Shown here in pieces: positions 8,448 through 17,978 of a stretch of 64,000 nucleotides of DNA. This DNA is from Aureibacter tunicatorum. Its GTDB lineage: Bacteria > Bacteroidota > Bacteroidia > Cytophagales > Cyclobacteriaceae. A program made the position numbers and the translations under genes. A model generated the notes under the pieces. It was not told the origin of the DNA and did not search any database. It saw nothing but the letters and a program-made list of their open reading frames with translations. The stretch lies in NCBI RefSeq assembly GCF_036492635.1, contig NZ_AP025306.1, forward strand, positions 62,001 through 126,000, in the 5' to 3' direction. Within the stretch, counting starts at the first letter, position 1. The number at the start of each line of letters is the position of its first letter.

Positions 8448-9032
8448 ATGAACAAAACACTTAAAATTTTATTAACCTTTTTTTCAATGCAGTTTTTTCT
8501 GACTGCTTGTCCTCCTGTTGAAGAGTCTATTTATTACTATGAATATAGCTCTATTGAGTTGAAATCATATCATATTGATAATGATTCAATAGCCTTGGAG
8601 AATGTTGCTAACCAAAAAGCTTTAATGCTAGACTTTAAATTTAATTTAAAAGAATCTTTGGCAGATACATATTCAAATAAATCATTTATTAATAATTTCC
8701 TTTTTCAATCAGCTTTAGCTTGGTCCCGTCGCGAAAGTCGTCATATTATAACTGATCCTATTGAAAGGATCGATATTATTGCTATAGCTGAAGATGGTAG
8801 TTCTAAAGCATTAAATGATTATTTAAGTGTCTTATATAAGCAAGAATCCATAGAACTTGATAAGTGGTTGGAAATGCTTAATTATCAAGTGGCAGAAGAG
8901 TATTTTAGGAGAAATGATTTAGGTTATTTAGTTTTGTTGTTTGATGATACAGATATAAAACGAATAAAAGTTAATGTAGTCTTAGAGTCCGGTAAATTAT
9001 TGACCGATTCTATTGATGCAGATATAATCTAA
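8448..9032 (+). CDS. lipoprotein, unknown function (DUF5034-like at most)
   Basis: The 194-residue product has a signal peptide with lipobox LTAC (Cys21) followed by PPVEES. The mature part is mixed alpha/beta with a Tyr-rich start (YYYEYSSIELKSYHIDN). A second block, ITDPIERIDIIAIAEDGS, a helix-rich segment and a C-terminal strand pair (YLVLLFDDTDIKRIKVNVVL) follow. Proteins of this type occur as single copies in Bacteroidota and are sometimes grouped as DUF5034; I recall this only vaguely. It likely faces the periplasm or cell surface. The 181 bp upstream holds no convincing promoter. Confidence 0.65.
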   Translation: MNKTLKILLTFFSMQFFLTACPPVEESIYYYEYSSIELKSYHIDNDSIALENVANQKALMLDFKFNLKESLADTYSNKSFINNFLFQSALAWSRRESRHIITDPIERIDIIAIAEDGSSKALNDYLSVLYKQESIELDKWLEMLNYQVAEEYFRRNDLGYLVLLFDDTDIKRIKVNVVLESGKLLTDSIDADII

Positions 9033-9079
9033 AGGATTTTCTTTTGCAATAAGTGAATTTAAATAATTTTAACAAGAAT

Positions 9080-9116
9080 GTTTTAACATAGATTTAATTT
9101 AAATCTGTGTTAAAAC
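9080..9116. terminator. bidirectional terminator between convergent genes
   Basis: An 18-bp inverted repeat (GTTTTAACATAGATTTAA and its complement) has a single G-T wobble and almost no loop. Its own A/T ends provide T-runs in both directions. It overlaps the stop codon of the minus-strand peroxiredoxin gene and lies 47 bp after the plus-strand lipoprotein gene. Confidence 0.65.
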
Positions 9117-9746
9117 TTCCAATATTTCACTCGGTTCAGCTCTTTCTCTATAATCCTCGGGAACAAAAGCATATCTGATGACTCCTTCTTGATCTATAAC
9201 AAATGTTGCTGGCATAGGAAGCGTATGGCTATTGTCTCCATTGCTTCTTTCTAGGTTAATGCCAAATGTGCTGTATGCCTCAATCAGCTCATCGGGCAAT
9301 TTGAAAACCAAACCGTATTCTTTGGAAATTTTATTGCCTAGGTCGCTAAGGATTTCAAATTTAAGTTGATGCTTTTCTATTAATGTCAAGCTGTTGTCTG
9401 GTAGCTCGGGGCTAATTGCGATTAAGGTGGCTCCGTTTTTTTTAATCTCAGGCAATGCTTCTTGTAAAGCTTTTAATTCAAGGTTGCAATACGGACACCA
9501 TGAACCTCTATAAAAGCTAAGAACAACCGGGCCCTTTTTAAGCTCCTCCAAAAGTGATACTTTATTTCCATATAAATTGTTGAGTATGATGGCTCGAGCT
9601 GTATCACCAACTTTCAACGCATTTTTGGCAATATGAGCAGTTTTTAATTCATCGGTAGCTTTTTGCATGGTCTTGAGAGCTTCCGCTGAAATTCTTTCAC
9701 CGCTTTTATTTTTTACTTCTGTGAGTTGTTCTTTTAATGTTTGCAT
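9099..9746 (-). CDS. AhpC/TSA-type peroxiredoxin-like protein
   Basis: The 215-residue cytoplasmic protein has a thioredoxin-fold redoxin domain. The active-site stretch VVLSFYRGSWCPYC holds a CxxC pair near residues 90-95, followed by the usual TLIAISPELPD strand-helix. A cis-Pro region (TLPMPATFVIDQEGVIRYAF) and a short C-terminal helix complete the fold. The N-terminal 55 residues form a helix typical of the peroxiredoxin-like (PRX-like2 / redoxin) family. It probably reduces peroxides or acts as a thiol oxidoreductase. It stands alone, convergent with the gene at 8448, with a shared terminator. Confidence 0.85.
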   Translation of the reverse strand: MQTLKEQLTEVKNKSGERISAEALKTMQKATDELKTAHIAKNALKVGDTARAIILNNLYGNKVSLLEELKKGPVVLSFYRGSWCPYCNLELKALQEALPEIKKNGATLIAISPELPDNSLTLIEKHQLKFEILSDLGNKISKEYGLVFKLPDELIEAYSTFGINLERSNGDNSHTLPMPATFVIDQEGVIRYAFVPEDYRERAEPSEILEVLTQI

Positions 9747-9910
9747 TTGAATGAGTTTGTTTAAACCTTAGTCGTGCTTGTTCAATTAAACTTGCATAAA
9801 GGGGATAGGTTTGTAAAAGCTTCTTGAAAGGAATCATTTTGAATTTAAATGATTTTACATATATTTTAATTTGAATTGTAATAATTTATTTCCTTAATGT
9901 TTTAATATAT

Positions 9911-10513
9911 ATGAAAAATGTATGGTTTACTGTTCGTTTGATGCAATTGAGTGCGATTTTTTTATTCTATGGATGCAATGTAAATAGCGAGTTGAAAAGA
10001 TTGGAGGCTGGCTATGACAATAAAATAAATTTAATTCAAGAGATGGATAGGTTTGAGGCTAAGCTAATAACATTAGGAGAGTTGGACCCAAATTTTGATT
10101 ATAAGGAGAACTTTTTTCGATCATATTCTATGATTGAAATCTCTCATGATTCTATAATGTTTGATAATTACTTGCCTCGTGGAGAGTATTTAAAATGCTT
10201 GGAAAATATAGATGTCAATAAAATGAATAGTAAAGCGTATAAATACTATTATCTAACAGGCCTTTATTTGAAAATTCAAAGTAGACTATTAGCTTCTATA
10301 AATGTAAAGATTGATGAGAATTCGGATATATGGATAAATGATAAATTATGCCAACTAGATTCATTTGCTATAGAGTATGAGGTAAGTAAGCAAAAATTGG
10401 TATCACAAAATATTCCTGCAGAGGATATTACGATACAAGTGCATATAGATTCGAATGTGAAGATGGGTGTAGTAAATGATATTCAGAATCTACTGAAGGA
10501 TTTGAAAAAATAA
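9911..10513 (+). CDS. lipoprotein with ExbD-like C-terminal segment
   Basis: The product has 200 residues with a hydrophobic signal ending in lipobox FYGC (Cys22). A helical middle follows, with many Lys, Asp and Tyr. The last 30 residues (DITIQVHIDSNVKMGVVNDI...) resemble the periplasmic end of ExbD/TolR proteins, where a strand and the pattern D-x-x-VxxGxVxxI precede a helix. ExbD has an N-terminal TM with a conserved Asp, which is absent here, so this would be at most an ExbD-derived periplasmic domain on a lipid anchor. No ExbB or TonB gene is nearby. Function unknown. Confidence 0.6.
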   Translation: MKNVWFTVRLMQLSAIFLFYGCNVNSELKRLEAGYDNKINLIQEMDRFEAKLITLGELDPNFDYKENFFRSYSMIEISHDSIMFDNYLPRGEYLKCLENIDVNKMNSKAYKYYYLTGLYLKIQSRLLASINVKIDENSDIWINDKLCQLDSFAIEYEVSKQKLVSQNIPAEDITIQVHIDSNVKMGVVNDIQNLLKDLKK

Positions 10514-10530
10514 GTGATGTAAAGGGAATT

Positions 10531-10554
10531 GTTCCTCTTGTTTGAAAGAGGAAC
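10531..10554. terminator. hairpin between convergent genes
   Basis: A perfect 9-bp stem (GTTCCTCTT / AAGAGGAAC) has a six-base loop and lies between the plus-strand gene ending at 10513 and the minus-strand cold-shock gene ending at 10561. There is no strong T-run on either side, so termination efficiency is uncertain. Confidence 0.45.
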
Positions 10555-10560
10555 AAACTA

Positions 10561-11010
10561 TTATGCTAGCTTCACTTGCAATGCTCTAATCCCTTTAGGC
10601 GTTTTTTCTTTTTGAAATTTGACTTTATCGCCTTGTTTGATGCGGTCCACGCATTCATTAATGTGCACAAAAACAGAATCTCTTTGGTCTTTCTCTCTTA
10701 TGAAGCCAAAGCCTTTGGAGCTTTCGAATTTATCAACAATGCCGATGAACAGTTCGTCATCTTCTTCCATTGCTTCTCTTTTTGGAACTCCTAGCTCAAT
10801 GCTTTCTGCTTTAATTTCTTTTTTCTGTGTAAGATCCGGAGGTGTAGAAGTTAAGTTGCCATTTTCATCCACATATACGATCATGTCGTCAAAGGATTTC
10901 TTTTGCTTGGCTTCTTTGCGTTCTTGCTTCTTTTCCAGCTTTTCTTTGCGTTTTTTTTCTTTTTTGTTTCTTACTTCTTTTTTACTAAATGTTTCTCGGG
11001 ATCTACTCAT
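10561..11010 (-). CDS. cold-shock-domain protein with long basic N-terminal extension
   Basis: The 149-residue protein is a C-terminal cold-shock domain (about 87-149) behind an unusual extension. RNP1-like KGFGFI and RNP2-like VFVHI are both present, as in CspA-type single-strand nucleic-acid binders. Residues 1-40 consist almost entirely of Lys, Glu and Arg (NKKEKKRKEKLEKKQERKEA), likely a helical RNA-contacting tail, joined by a linker of about 45 residues. Such proteins melt RNA secondary structure and are often cold-induced. The gene lies 97 bp downstream of a same-strand RRM gene, and both products bind RNA. Confidence 0.9.
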   Translation of the reverse strand: MSRSRETFSKKEVRNKKEKKRKEKLEKKQERKEAKQKKSFDDMIVYVDENGNLTSTPPDLTQKKEIKAESIELGVPKREAMEEDDELFIGIVDKFESSKGFGFIREKDQRDSVFVHINECVDRIKQGDKVKFQKEKTPKGIRALQVKLA

Positions 11011-11107
11011 TCAAGTTGTTTTTATTGATAAATTGGTTTAGGTGACTGCTAGTTATATTTAGAAAATAGATTCTTCTTAACTTAAGCCAAGCTATATGAA
11101 TTTGTTA

Positions 11108-11353
11108 TTAACTTCTTGGTTTTGATTCGTTGACAACCATATTTCTGTTTTCAAGAGTCGCTCCATTCAGGCTTTCAACAGCTTCCGAAGCTTCTTTATT
11201 ATCAGGCATAGTCACAAATCCGAAACCTTTGCTTCTGCCTGTTTCACGGTCAGTTATGATTTTAGTTTCGTCTACTGTGCCATATTCCTCAAAAACTTCT
11301 CTCAAATCATTCTCATCGATTTTGTAATTGAGATTGCCTACGTAAATATTCAT
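11108..11353 (-). CDS. RRM-type RNA-binding protein
   Basis: The 81-residue protein is a single RNA recognition motif with RNP2 IYVGNL (residues 3-8) and RNP1 KGFGFVTM (about 42-49), including the aromatic residues that stack on RNA. This architecture is the small bacterial RRM protein (Rbp) found in cyanobacteria and Bacteroidota, thought to act as an RNA chaperone or post-transcriptional regulator. The gene precedes the cold-shock-domain gene on the same strand. A perfect -7-like box (TACCTTTG, complement of 11550-11557) lies about 200 bp upstream and would imply a long 5' leader. Confidence 0.93.
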   Translation of the reverse strand: MNIYVGNLNYKIDENDLREVFEEYGTVDETKIITDRETGRSKGFGFVTMPDNKEASEAVESLNGATLENRNMVVNESKPRS

Positions 11354-11708
11354 AATATTGAATTTATATAAATGAACAGGTTTGCAAATAATAGCGAAGA
11401 CAGAATGATAATACGGATTAATACCTTACCATCATCGATGCTTTTTGCAAGCCGCTTGTTAATTACTTTTTCGAATCTAGAGAAAAAACAGGCAGCTGTT
11501 AATATGGTGAGATATAAATAGATGTAGTAAGTTTCTATAGATAGGAATACAAAGGTAGTTTATTTTTTTATAATGAGCTGTATTAGAGTTTATTTATTTC
11601 TAAAATGAATTGCGGAGAATCTTGGTACATTATTTCCTATTTCATTAAAAAATTAGAATAATCATGAAAATATTTGATATAAATTTTGTTTGAGAGGAAT
11701 GGTATGAA
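11354..11708. other. intergenic region upstream of the RRM gene
   Basis: I see no gene here. It probably holds a long 5' leader for the minus-strand RRM gene, because a perfect TAnnTTTG box occurs on the minus strand at 11550-11557. A matching upstream TTG at the right distance is missing, so the promoter call is weak. The part next to 11709 is the region beyond the LRR gene's terminator. Confidence 0.3.
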
Positions 11709-11738
11709 AAAAGAGGTAGCGAATAAGCTACCTCTTTT
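11709..11738 (-). terminator. rho-independent terminator of the LRR gene
   Basis: A perfect 12-bp stem (AAAAGAGGTAGC / GCTACCTCTTTT) has a six-base loop and is followed on the minus strand by a run of T. It lies 14 bp after the stop codon of the giant minus-strand gene. Confidence 0.85.
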
Positions 11739-11751
11739 ATGCATTATGAGA

Positions 11752-14700
11752 TTATTGGATAATAATCTTTTGGCTTCTTGATATGCCCTTCTTGTCAGTA
11801 ATATGGATTAGATATAGCCCTGAAGGAATATGAGATATATTTACTGTATTTTCTTCAATACTTTGTCTAAGCACTATTATGCCTGTTAATTCGCTGATGA
11901 TTATTTCCCTGATTTCAACTCCCTCGAATTTCAAGAAATCTTCAGCAGGATTAGGGTAAATATTAACGGTTTGCTCATCGCTTTCTACACCAGAGATGAA
12001 TTGTTCGGACTTAAGTTTATTAGATGATATAGATTCTATGGGGTTGCATGAGCTTATAGAATAAATTACATCGGCATCTTCAATCCAAGCTTTGTTGCCT
12101 CCATTTATTGGTAGGTTTTGATTGGCAAGATCAGCAGTGTTTTGATCGTTTACTTGGATGCAAGCAAAGTTGTTCTGAGCACCATTGAAGTTTCTGAGAG
12201 CAGTGTTATTGCTAAGATCTAAGCTGTCTAATTTATTGTTCTTGCAATAGAAGTTTTTTAGCTCTGTATTCTCATTCAGGTTAAGACTAGTAAGCGCATT
12301 GTTAATACAGTTCAAGGTTACAAGTTTAGGATTCCTTGTTACCACGATATTCTCAAGTTTATTGTTTTTGCAGTTGATTTCTATTAATTCTGGGTTGTCC
12401 AATGTTAAACTTGTAAGTTGGTTGTCCCAGATTTTTAATCTATTCAACATTTGATTTTGAGTAACATCCAAGGTAGAGATGGAGTTGTTATTGGCTTTTA
12501 ATACCTTAAGAGCGGCAAAGTCTTCCAATCCTGTCAAATCTGATATTTCTCTATTCGACACATCCAAACTTGTGATGTCTGATATTGATTGTGTCAGAAC
12601 TTTTCCATCTACCTTGTAATCATAGCCAAGGTCAATTAGAGCAGTCTCAAAATTAACATCAGGAATAAGCGTATATTCTTGTTCCGGACAAGGCGTGTTC
12701 GAATAAAGAACTTCGCTGTCTTCTCTCCATGATTCCCAACCACCGTTAATAGTTTGATTGTTATTTGCGTCTTCTGCTATTGTTTTACTAGAGACTTGAA
12801 TGCATTGTAGTAAGTTTTCATAGCAGCTTAGCCCGTAGATAAAGTCTTGATTGCTTATATCAAGCATTGTCAAGAAGTTTGAATGACAGTAAAGCTCTTG
12901 AAGGAAGATCGCTTGGCTAATGTTTAGCTCTGACAATAGATTATCGCTGCACACTAATCGAGTTAAAGACAAATTATTGCCTAGATTCAAGTCCTTTAAT
13001 TGATTGGAGTGACAGAAAACTTCCTCTAATAATGAGTTATGCATTAGATTTAATGAATCCAAAACGTTGTTTTGACAATGTAGGATTTCCAAGTTGGCGT
13101 TTTGGCTAATATCCAAACGGATGATATTATTATCTTGACAATTCAAGTTGGCTAATGCGATATTGTTTTCCAGATTAAGTTCTTGGATTTGGTTGTTACG
13201 CACATTCAATGTTTCAAGCGATAAAAATCCTTCAATACCAGTAAGATCTGAAATGCCTTTATAGGAAAGGTCAATGTTTTCGATAGACAATACTCGATTG
13301 GAAACAACTTGTTGGTCAATTACATCATCATATCCTAGATCGATTAAAGCTTGCTCAAAGTTTGGATCAGGAATACTAATGTAAGCAATTTCATCACATG
13401 ATACAGCCGAATAGAATGTATCCTCATCTTCAATCCAATCAGAACCTCCTTCAATTACAGCTTCGTCATTATTGGCAAGTTGGGCAATGGTATTATTTGC
13501 CACATAAATGCAAGCAAGTTGATTTGAATCTGATTGAAGTACCTTTAGTTTATCGTTATTGCTAAGATTTAAACTTGTCAACTGGTTGTTTGAGCAGTAT
13601 AAATCTGTCAGGTTTGTATTGTTTGAAAGATTTAATGACGTTAGCTCATTATTTTTGCAGTATAGAACATTAAGCGATTCAAAGTCCTCAATACCCGTTA
13701 GATCTTTTATGCCTTTATTCGATAGATTGATTGATGAAATTCCTGATATTGAAGAGGAAAGAACTTCTCCATCCAGAACATTATCATAACCTAAATTAAT
13801 AAGTTCGTTTTCAAAATTATTGTCAGGAATCTGAGTAATCGGAAGATCATCACAAGGAATGATTGAATATAGAACTCCAAGATCTTCAAGCCAAGGATCA
13901 TCAGCTCCGTTGATAGGTTGATCATTATTGGCTAAATCAGCGACTTCTTGTTTGCCTACTTGAATACAGTTTAAATTATTTCTTTCGCAAGTAAAATTAA
14001 CAAGATATAAGTTTTGACTGATATTGATTGATGACAAGTTATTTTCACTGCAGTATAGCCATTCTAAATCTGTATTGTTGGTAAGCTCTATGTTTGTTAA
14101 TAAGTTGTTGTTGCAGTTTATGCCTTCTAACTGATTCGCAGTTGACAGATCAAGTGTTGAGATTTGGTTATCGTTGCACCAAATTGTTTCTAAACTTGTG
14201 TTGTTGCTAATATTCAATTGGGTTAACTCATTATTAGAGCAATCCAAAGAGCGAAGTTCTTCAAGTGAATCAATATGAATAAGAGTCAACTGGTTGTTAT
14301 TACAAAACAGGACTTCTAATGCTGTAAAATATTCAATACCAGATAGGTCAGCAATATTTTTTCCATTAACATTTAGTTCAGTTAATGTATCGATTTTCGC
14401 TGTTAAGACAGCACCGTCTATGAAATTATCATAACCTAGATCTATTAATGCTTGCTCGAAATTGCTGTCGGGAATGAGTGTCATTGGAAGTTGATTACAT
14501 GGAATGGCTGAATAAATTGTTCCTTCATTTTCTACCCAAGCATTCGCTCCTTCGTTGATGATTTCATTGTTATTAGCTAAACGGGCTATTTCTTCATTAG
14601 CGACAGTAATGCAGTTAAGGCTATTGAATCTAGTATCTAGACTTTGAAGTTTGTCAAGCTGGCTTAAATCTAGATAGTTAAGGTTGTTGCCATATAAGTT

Positions 14701-17700
14701 AACATATTCTAATTCTGTATTATGACTTAAATCTATTGAATCAAGCTCATTATAATATACTCTAAGCGACTTTAAGTTGGTATTGAATCTCAGATCAATA
14801 TTTCTTATGTAATTATGTGAACAGTTAAGCGATTCAAGTGAAGTGAAATCTTCTATACCTTGCAAGCTTACGATTCTACTATTAAATAAGTTAAGTGATG
14901 TTAACGATGATATTCTTTGTGTTATAACTTGTCCATCTTTGATATTGTCATATCCTAAACTGATTAACTTGGTTTCGAAGTTTGTGTCAGGAATTTCAGT
15001 GTAAGCTTGCTCCTCACACGGCGTTGCTGAATAAACTACGCTTAGGTCCTCATTCCAATTATCAGGGCTAACATCAATCGAAGTGTTTTCCTCATCAGCA
15101 ATTTCTTGAGTTGCTACCAATACACAATTCAAGTCGTTATTTGAGCAGTTAAATGAATTAAGGTTTGGGTTTTTACTGATATCCAGTTTAGATAAGTTAT
15201 TTTTATTACATAAAAGTTCTAGCAAGGTTGATGTCTCTGGCAGTTTTAAGCTATCTAAATTATTGTTGTCACATCTAACGTGAGTCAAGTTTGTATTTTT
15301 GCTAAGGTCTAGTCCTTTTAATATATTTTGAGAGAAATATAAGTTTCTTAATGATTTGAAATCTTCTATTCCTGTAGCATCCTCAATTCCATGTCTTGAG
15401 CTTATGCTTAAATAAGTTTCGTTAGAAATATTTTGAGTAAGCACTTTGCCATCCACAATAGCGTCATGACCTAATTCAATCAAAGCTCTTTCAAAGTTAG
15501 GGTCTGGAATTATGGTTTGCTCTAAATTTTCACAAGATTCAATTGTGTAGATGACACCATTATCTTCTGACCAAGGATTGCCATTGTTAATAGAGCGATT
15601 ATTATTAGCTAAACTTGCGATGTATGCAGAGGCTACTTTTATGCAGTAAAGTAAGTTATTAGTACATGATAATCCACTTAGATTTAAATTCTTGCTAATA
15701 TCTAATTTTGTTAAATTATTTTCTCCACATATTAAATTAATTAATTTGTCATTTTTTGAAACATCTAACTCTACAAGTGAATTTTTGTGGCAATAAATAT
15801 ATTCGAGTTCTTTATTATTTGTAAAATCTAAGCTAGATAAATTGTTTGATCGGCAATCTATAGTATATAATTTAAGGTTATTATTTACATTTAAAGAATC
15901 TAATTGGTTGTTGCCACATCTGAAATGTTTTAGTTCTGACAGGTTTTCTAAATTGATATCTTTTAGTTGGTTTTCAGAGATATAAAGAATACTGATTTTA
16001 GAATTACCTGTTAGGTCTAAAGAGGTTATTTGATTACCTGTAGCATCTAAATAGTCGAGTTCTATGTTATTCTCTATATCTAGAGAAGTGATGCTATTAT
16101 TTTCACATTTAAGAGTAGTTAACGCAATATTTTGCTCTAAATTTAAGTTAGCTAATTGATTGTTTTGACAAGATAGGTAGTTGAGTTTTTTGTTTTCAGA
16201 TAAATCTAAGGATTTAATATCATTATGAGAGCAATCAAGGGATGATAAATTAATAAAAGATTCTATGCCAGCTAAGGAACTGATTCCTTTATTTTTGATG
16301 TCTAAGTTTTGGATTTTTTTTGCTGCTTCATTAACAATGTACCCATCTTTAATAGGATCATGGCCAGCGTCGATTAGAGCTTGTTCAAAGTTCTCATCAG
16401 GAATTTCAATAGTTTCTAATGCATCACAAGGTGTTGTTGAGTAGTAAACACCGCCATCTTCTATCCACGGTTCTCCGCCGTTGATTTTATAATTATCATT
16501 TGCATAATCTGCAGTGTGCTGGTCAACCACTTGAACGCAATAAAGACTATTCATTGAACAGTTCAAATTTTTAAGCAGTGACTGATTAACTAAGTTTAGT
16601 TGGGTTAGTTTATTGTTGTTTATGCCAATAACTTCTAATTCCAGATTGTTCTCAAAATTCAAACTTGAAATATTGTTTTGTGAAGCATAAAATATTCTAA
16701 GATATGTATTATGAGTTAAATCTAAACTATCGATATTATTATTGGCACAATTAATATAGCTTAAATTTTCCAGCAAGCTTAAGTCAATATCTGTTAGCTG
16801 ATTGTTAAAGCAAACAAGCGAGTTAAGCTTTATATTTTTACTAATATTGATGGTCTGGATAGCGTTATTTGAGATGTCTAATGATTGTAGATTCACAAAA
16901 GCTTCAATTCCAGTGATATCACTTATTTGTTTGTTTTTGACAAGAAGGGAGCTGATGTTTTGTACAGCCTCATTGATGATAGAGCCGTCTATTTTTGAGT
17001 CATACCCATTGTCTATTAATGCTTGCTCAAACTTTTCGTCTATAATGGCAGTCATTTCTAATTGATCAAATGGCGTTGTGGTGTAGTAAACACCTTTGTC
17101 TTCAACCCAATCATTACCACCATTGACAGATCTATTAGTATTAGCAGAATAGGCTATAGTTTGATTGGGAACTTGAATGCTGATTATATCATTGTTGATG
17201 CAATATAGATTTTGAAGAGAAGTTTGATTGCTTAAATCAAGTTGACTTAATGTGTTATTTTGACATTGCAATGATTTTAGCTTTGTAAGATTATTAAGGT
17301 TCAATTCGTTTAATTGATTGTGTCCAATAGCTAAGTAATCGATATTACTCGTTTCACCAAACTCGATATATGTTAGCTTATTATTATATGCATTAAGTGT
17401 GGTAAGGTTTTGATTATTGCTTAAGTTTAAACTATCAATATTATTTTCACTACAGTTTATATAAGCCAATTTTTCATTTTGACTTAGATTGAGCTTAGTT
17501 AGTTGATTTTGGAAGCAAGTTAAGTTCACTAAGTTGGTGAAACCTTCTATTCCTGTAAGGTCAGAAATATTTTTGTTACGGATATCAAGAGAATAGAGAG
17601 ATGAAATAGACGCGGTATTTACCTCTCCGTCTAATGTGCTGTCATATCCGAGATCAATTAATGCTTGTTCAAAGTTAGGATCTGGAATCTTTGTGATTTG

Positions 17701-17757
17701 CGCATGGGAGGCAAATGAAATCGCTAATAGTATAGCAATTGTTAAAATTTTGTTCAT
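11752..17757 (-). CDS. giant T9SS-secreted leucine-rich-repeat protein with nine tandem modules
   Basis: The 2001-residue protein has a signal peptide (1-19, ending SHAQ) and a type A T9SS sorting domain at the C-terminus (about 1930-2001: NIYPNPAEDFLKFEG to SRSQKIIIQ). Between them are nine modules, each starting with a motif like IPDPNFEQALIDLGYD at about 22, 237, 449, 749, 921, 1093, 1307, 1461 and 1699. Each continues with LTGIEGF and a variable number of roughly 21-residue LRRs (LxxLxCxxNxLxxLxLSxN), and closes with a cap containing AxxANN, NGG, WxED and YSxxPC. The LRR type is internalin/SDS22-like, so a surface role in protein binding or adhesion is likely. It is a single-gene unit with its own terminator. 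No T9SS machinery genes are nearby. Confidence 0.93.
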   Translation of the reverse strand: MNKILTIAILLAISFASHAQITKIPDPNFEQALIDLGYDSTLDGEVNTASISSLYSLDIRNKNISDLTGIEGFTNLVNLTCFQNQLTKLNLSQNEKLAYINCSENNIDSLNLSNNQNLTTLNAYNNKLTYIEFGETSNIDYLAIGHNQLNELNLNNLTKLKSLQCQNNTLSQLDLSNQTSLQNLYCINNDIISIQVPNQTIAYSANTNRSVNGGNDWVEDKGVYYTTTPFDQLEMTAIIDEKFEQALIDNGYDSKIDGSIINEAVQNISSLLVKNKQISDITGIEAFVNLQSLDISNNAIQTINISKNIKLNSLVCFNNQLTDIDLSLLENLSYINCANNNIDSLDLTHNTYLRIFYASQNNISSLNFENNLELEVIGINNNKLTQLNLVNQSLLKNLNCSMNSLYCVQVVDQHTADYANDNYKINGGEPWIEDGGVYYSTTPCDALETIEIPDENFEQALIDAGHDPIKDGYIVNEAAKKIQNLDIKNKGISSLAGIESFINLSSLDCSHNDIKSLDLSENKKLNYLSCQNNQLANLNLEQNIALTTLKCENNSITSLDIENNIELDYLDATGNQITSLDLTGNSKISILYISENQLKDINLENLSELKHFRCGNNQLDSLNVNNNLKLYTIDCRSNNLSSLDFTNNKELEYIYCHKNSLVELDVSKNDKLINLICGENNLTKLDISKNLNLSGLSCTNNLLYCIKVASAYIASLANNNRSINNGNPWSEDNGVIYTIESCENLEQTIIPDPNFERALIELGHDAIVDGKVLTQNISNETYLSISSRHGIEDATGIEDFKSLRNLYFSQNILKGLDLSKNTNLTHVRCDNNNLDSLKLPETSTLLELLCNKNNLSKLDISKNPNLNSFNCSNNDLNCVLVATQEIADEENTSIDVSPDNWNEDLSVVYSATPCEEQAYTEIPDTNFETKLISLGYDNIKDGQVITQRISSLTSLNLFNSRIVSLQGIEDFTSLESLNCSHNYIRNIDLRFNTNLKSLRVYYNELDSIDLSHNTELEYVNLYGNNLNYLDLSQLDKLQSLDTRFNSLNCITVANEEIARLANNNEIINEGANAWVENEGTIYSAIPCNQLPMTLIPDSNFEQALIDLGYDNFIDGAVLTAKIDTLTELNVNGKNIADLSGIEYFTALEVLFCNNNQLTLIHIDSLEELRSLDCSNNELTQLNISNNTSLETIWCNDNQISTLDLSTANQLEGINCNNNLLTNIELTNNTDLEWLYCSENNLSSINISQNLYLVNFTCERNNLNCIQVGKQEVADLANNDQPINGADDPWLEDLGVLYSIIPCDDLPITQIPDNNFENELINLGYDNVLDGEVLSSSISGISSINLSNKGIKDLTGIEDFESLNVLYCKNNELTSLNLSNNTNLTDLYCSNNQLTSLNLSNNDKLKVLQSDSNQLACIYVANNTIAQLANNDEAVIEGGSDWIEDEDTFYSAVSCDEIAYISIPDPNFEQALIDLGYDDVIDQQVVSNRVLSIENIDLSYKGISDLTGIEGFLSLETLNVRNNQIQELNLENNIALANLNCQDNNIIRLDISQNANLEILHCQNNVLDSLNLMHNSLLEEVFCHSNQLKDLNLGNNLSLTRLVCSDNLLSELNISQAIFLQELYCHSNFLTMLDISNQDFIYGLSCYENLLQCIQVSSKTIAEDANNNQTINGGWESWREDSEVLYSNTPCPEQEYTLIPDVNFETALIDLGYDYKVDGKVLTQSISDITSLDVSNREISDLTGLEDFAALKVLKANNNSISTLDVTQNQMLNRLKIWDNQLTSLTLDNPELIEINCKNNKLENIVVTRNPKLVTLNCINNALTSLNLNENTELKNFYCKNNKLDSLDLSNNTALRNFNGAQNNFACIQVNDQNTADLANQNLPINGGNKAWIEDADVIYSISSCNPIESISSNKLKSEQFISGVESDEQTVNIYPNPAEDFLKFEGVEIREIIISELTGIIVLRQSIEENTVNISHIPSGLYLIHITDKKGISRSQKIIIQ

Positions 17758-17978
17758 TTTTTTGTTTTTTGTAATTGTTTGTTTTTTATAATTGCATAAA
17801 AATATAATTATTAGATTAAAAAAATAAATATATGATGTATTTAAAATTTTACTTTATTGAAAAGTAGTAATAAGTATATGTTTAATTTAAAAAAGTATTG
17901 ACTTTTTGCTTTTAGTGAATATCTGACTGTTGTTTTGAATAATTCAAACAGATCAGGATAAGAGCTGTTGCTAATTAC

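Noticed and set aside
9061-9116. Reading the long inverted repeat at 9080-9116 as a mobile-element end
   Set aside because: It occurs once, sits exactly between convergent stops and behaves like a bidirectional terminator.
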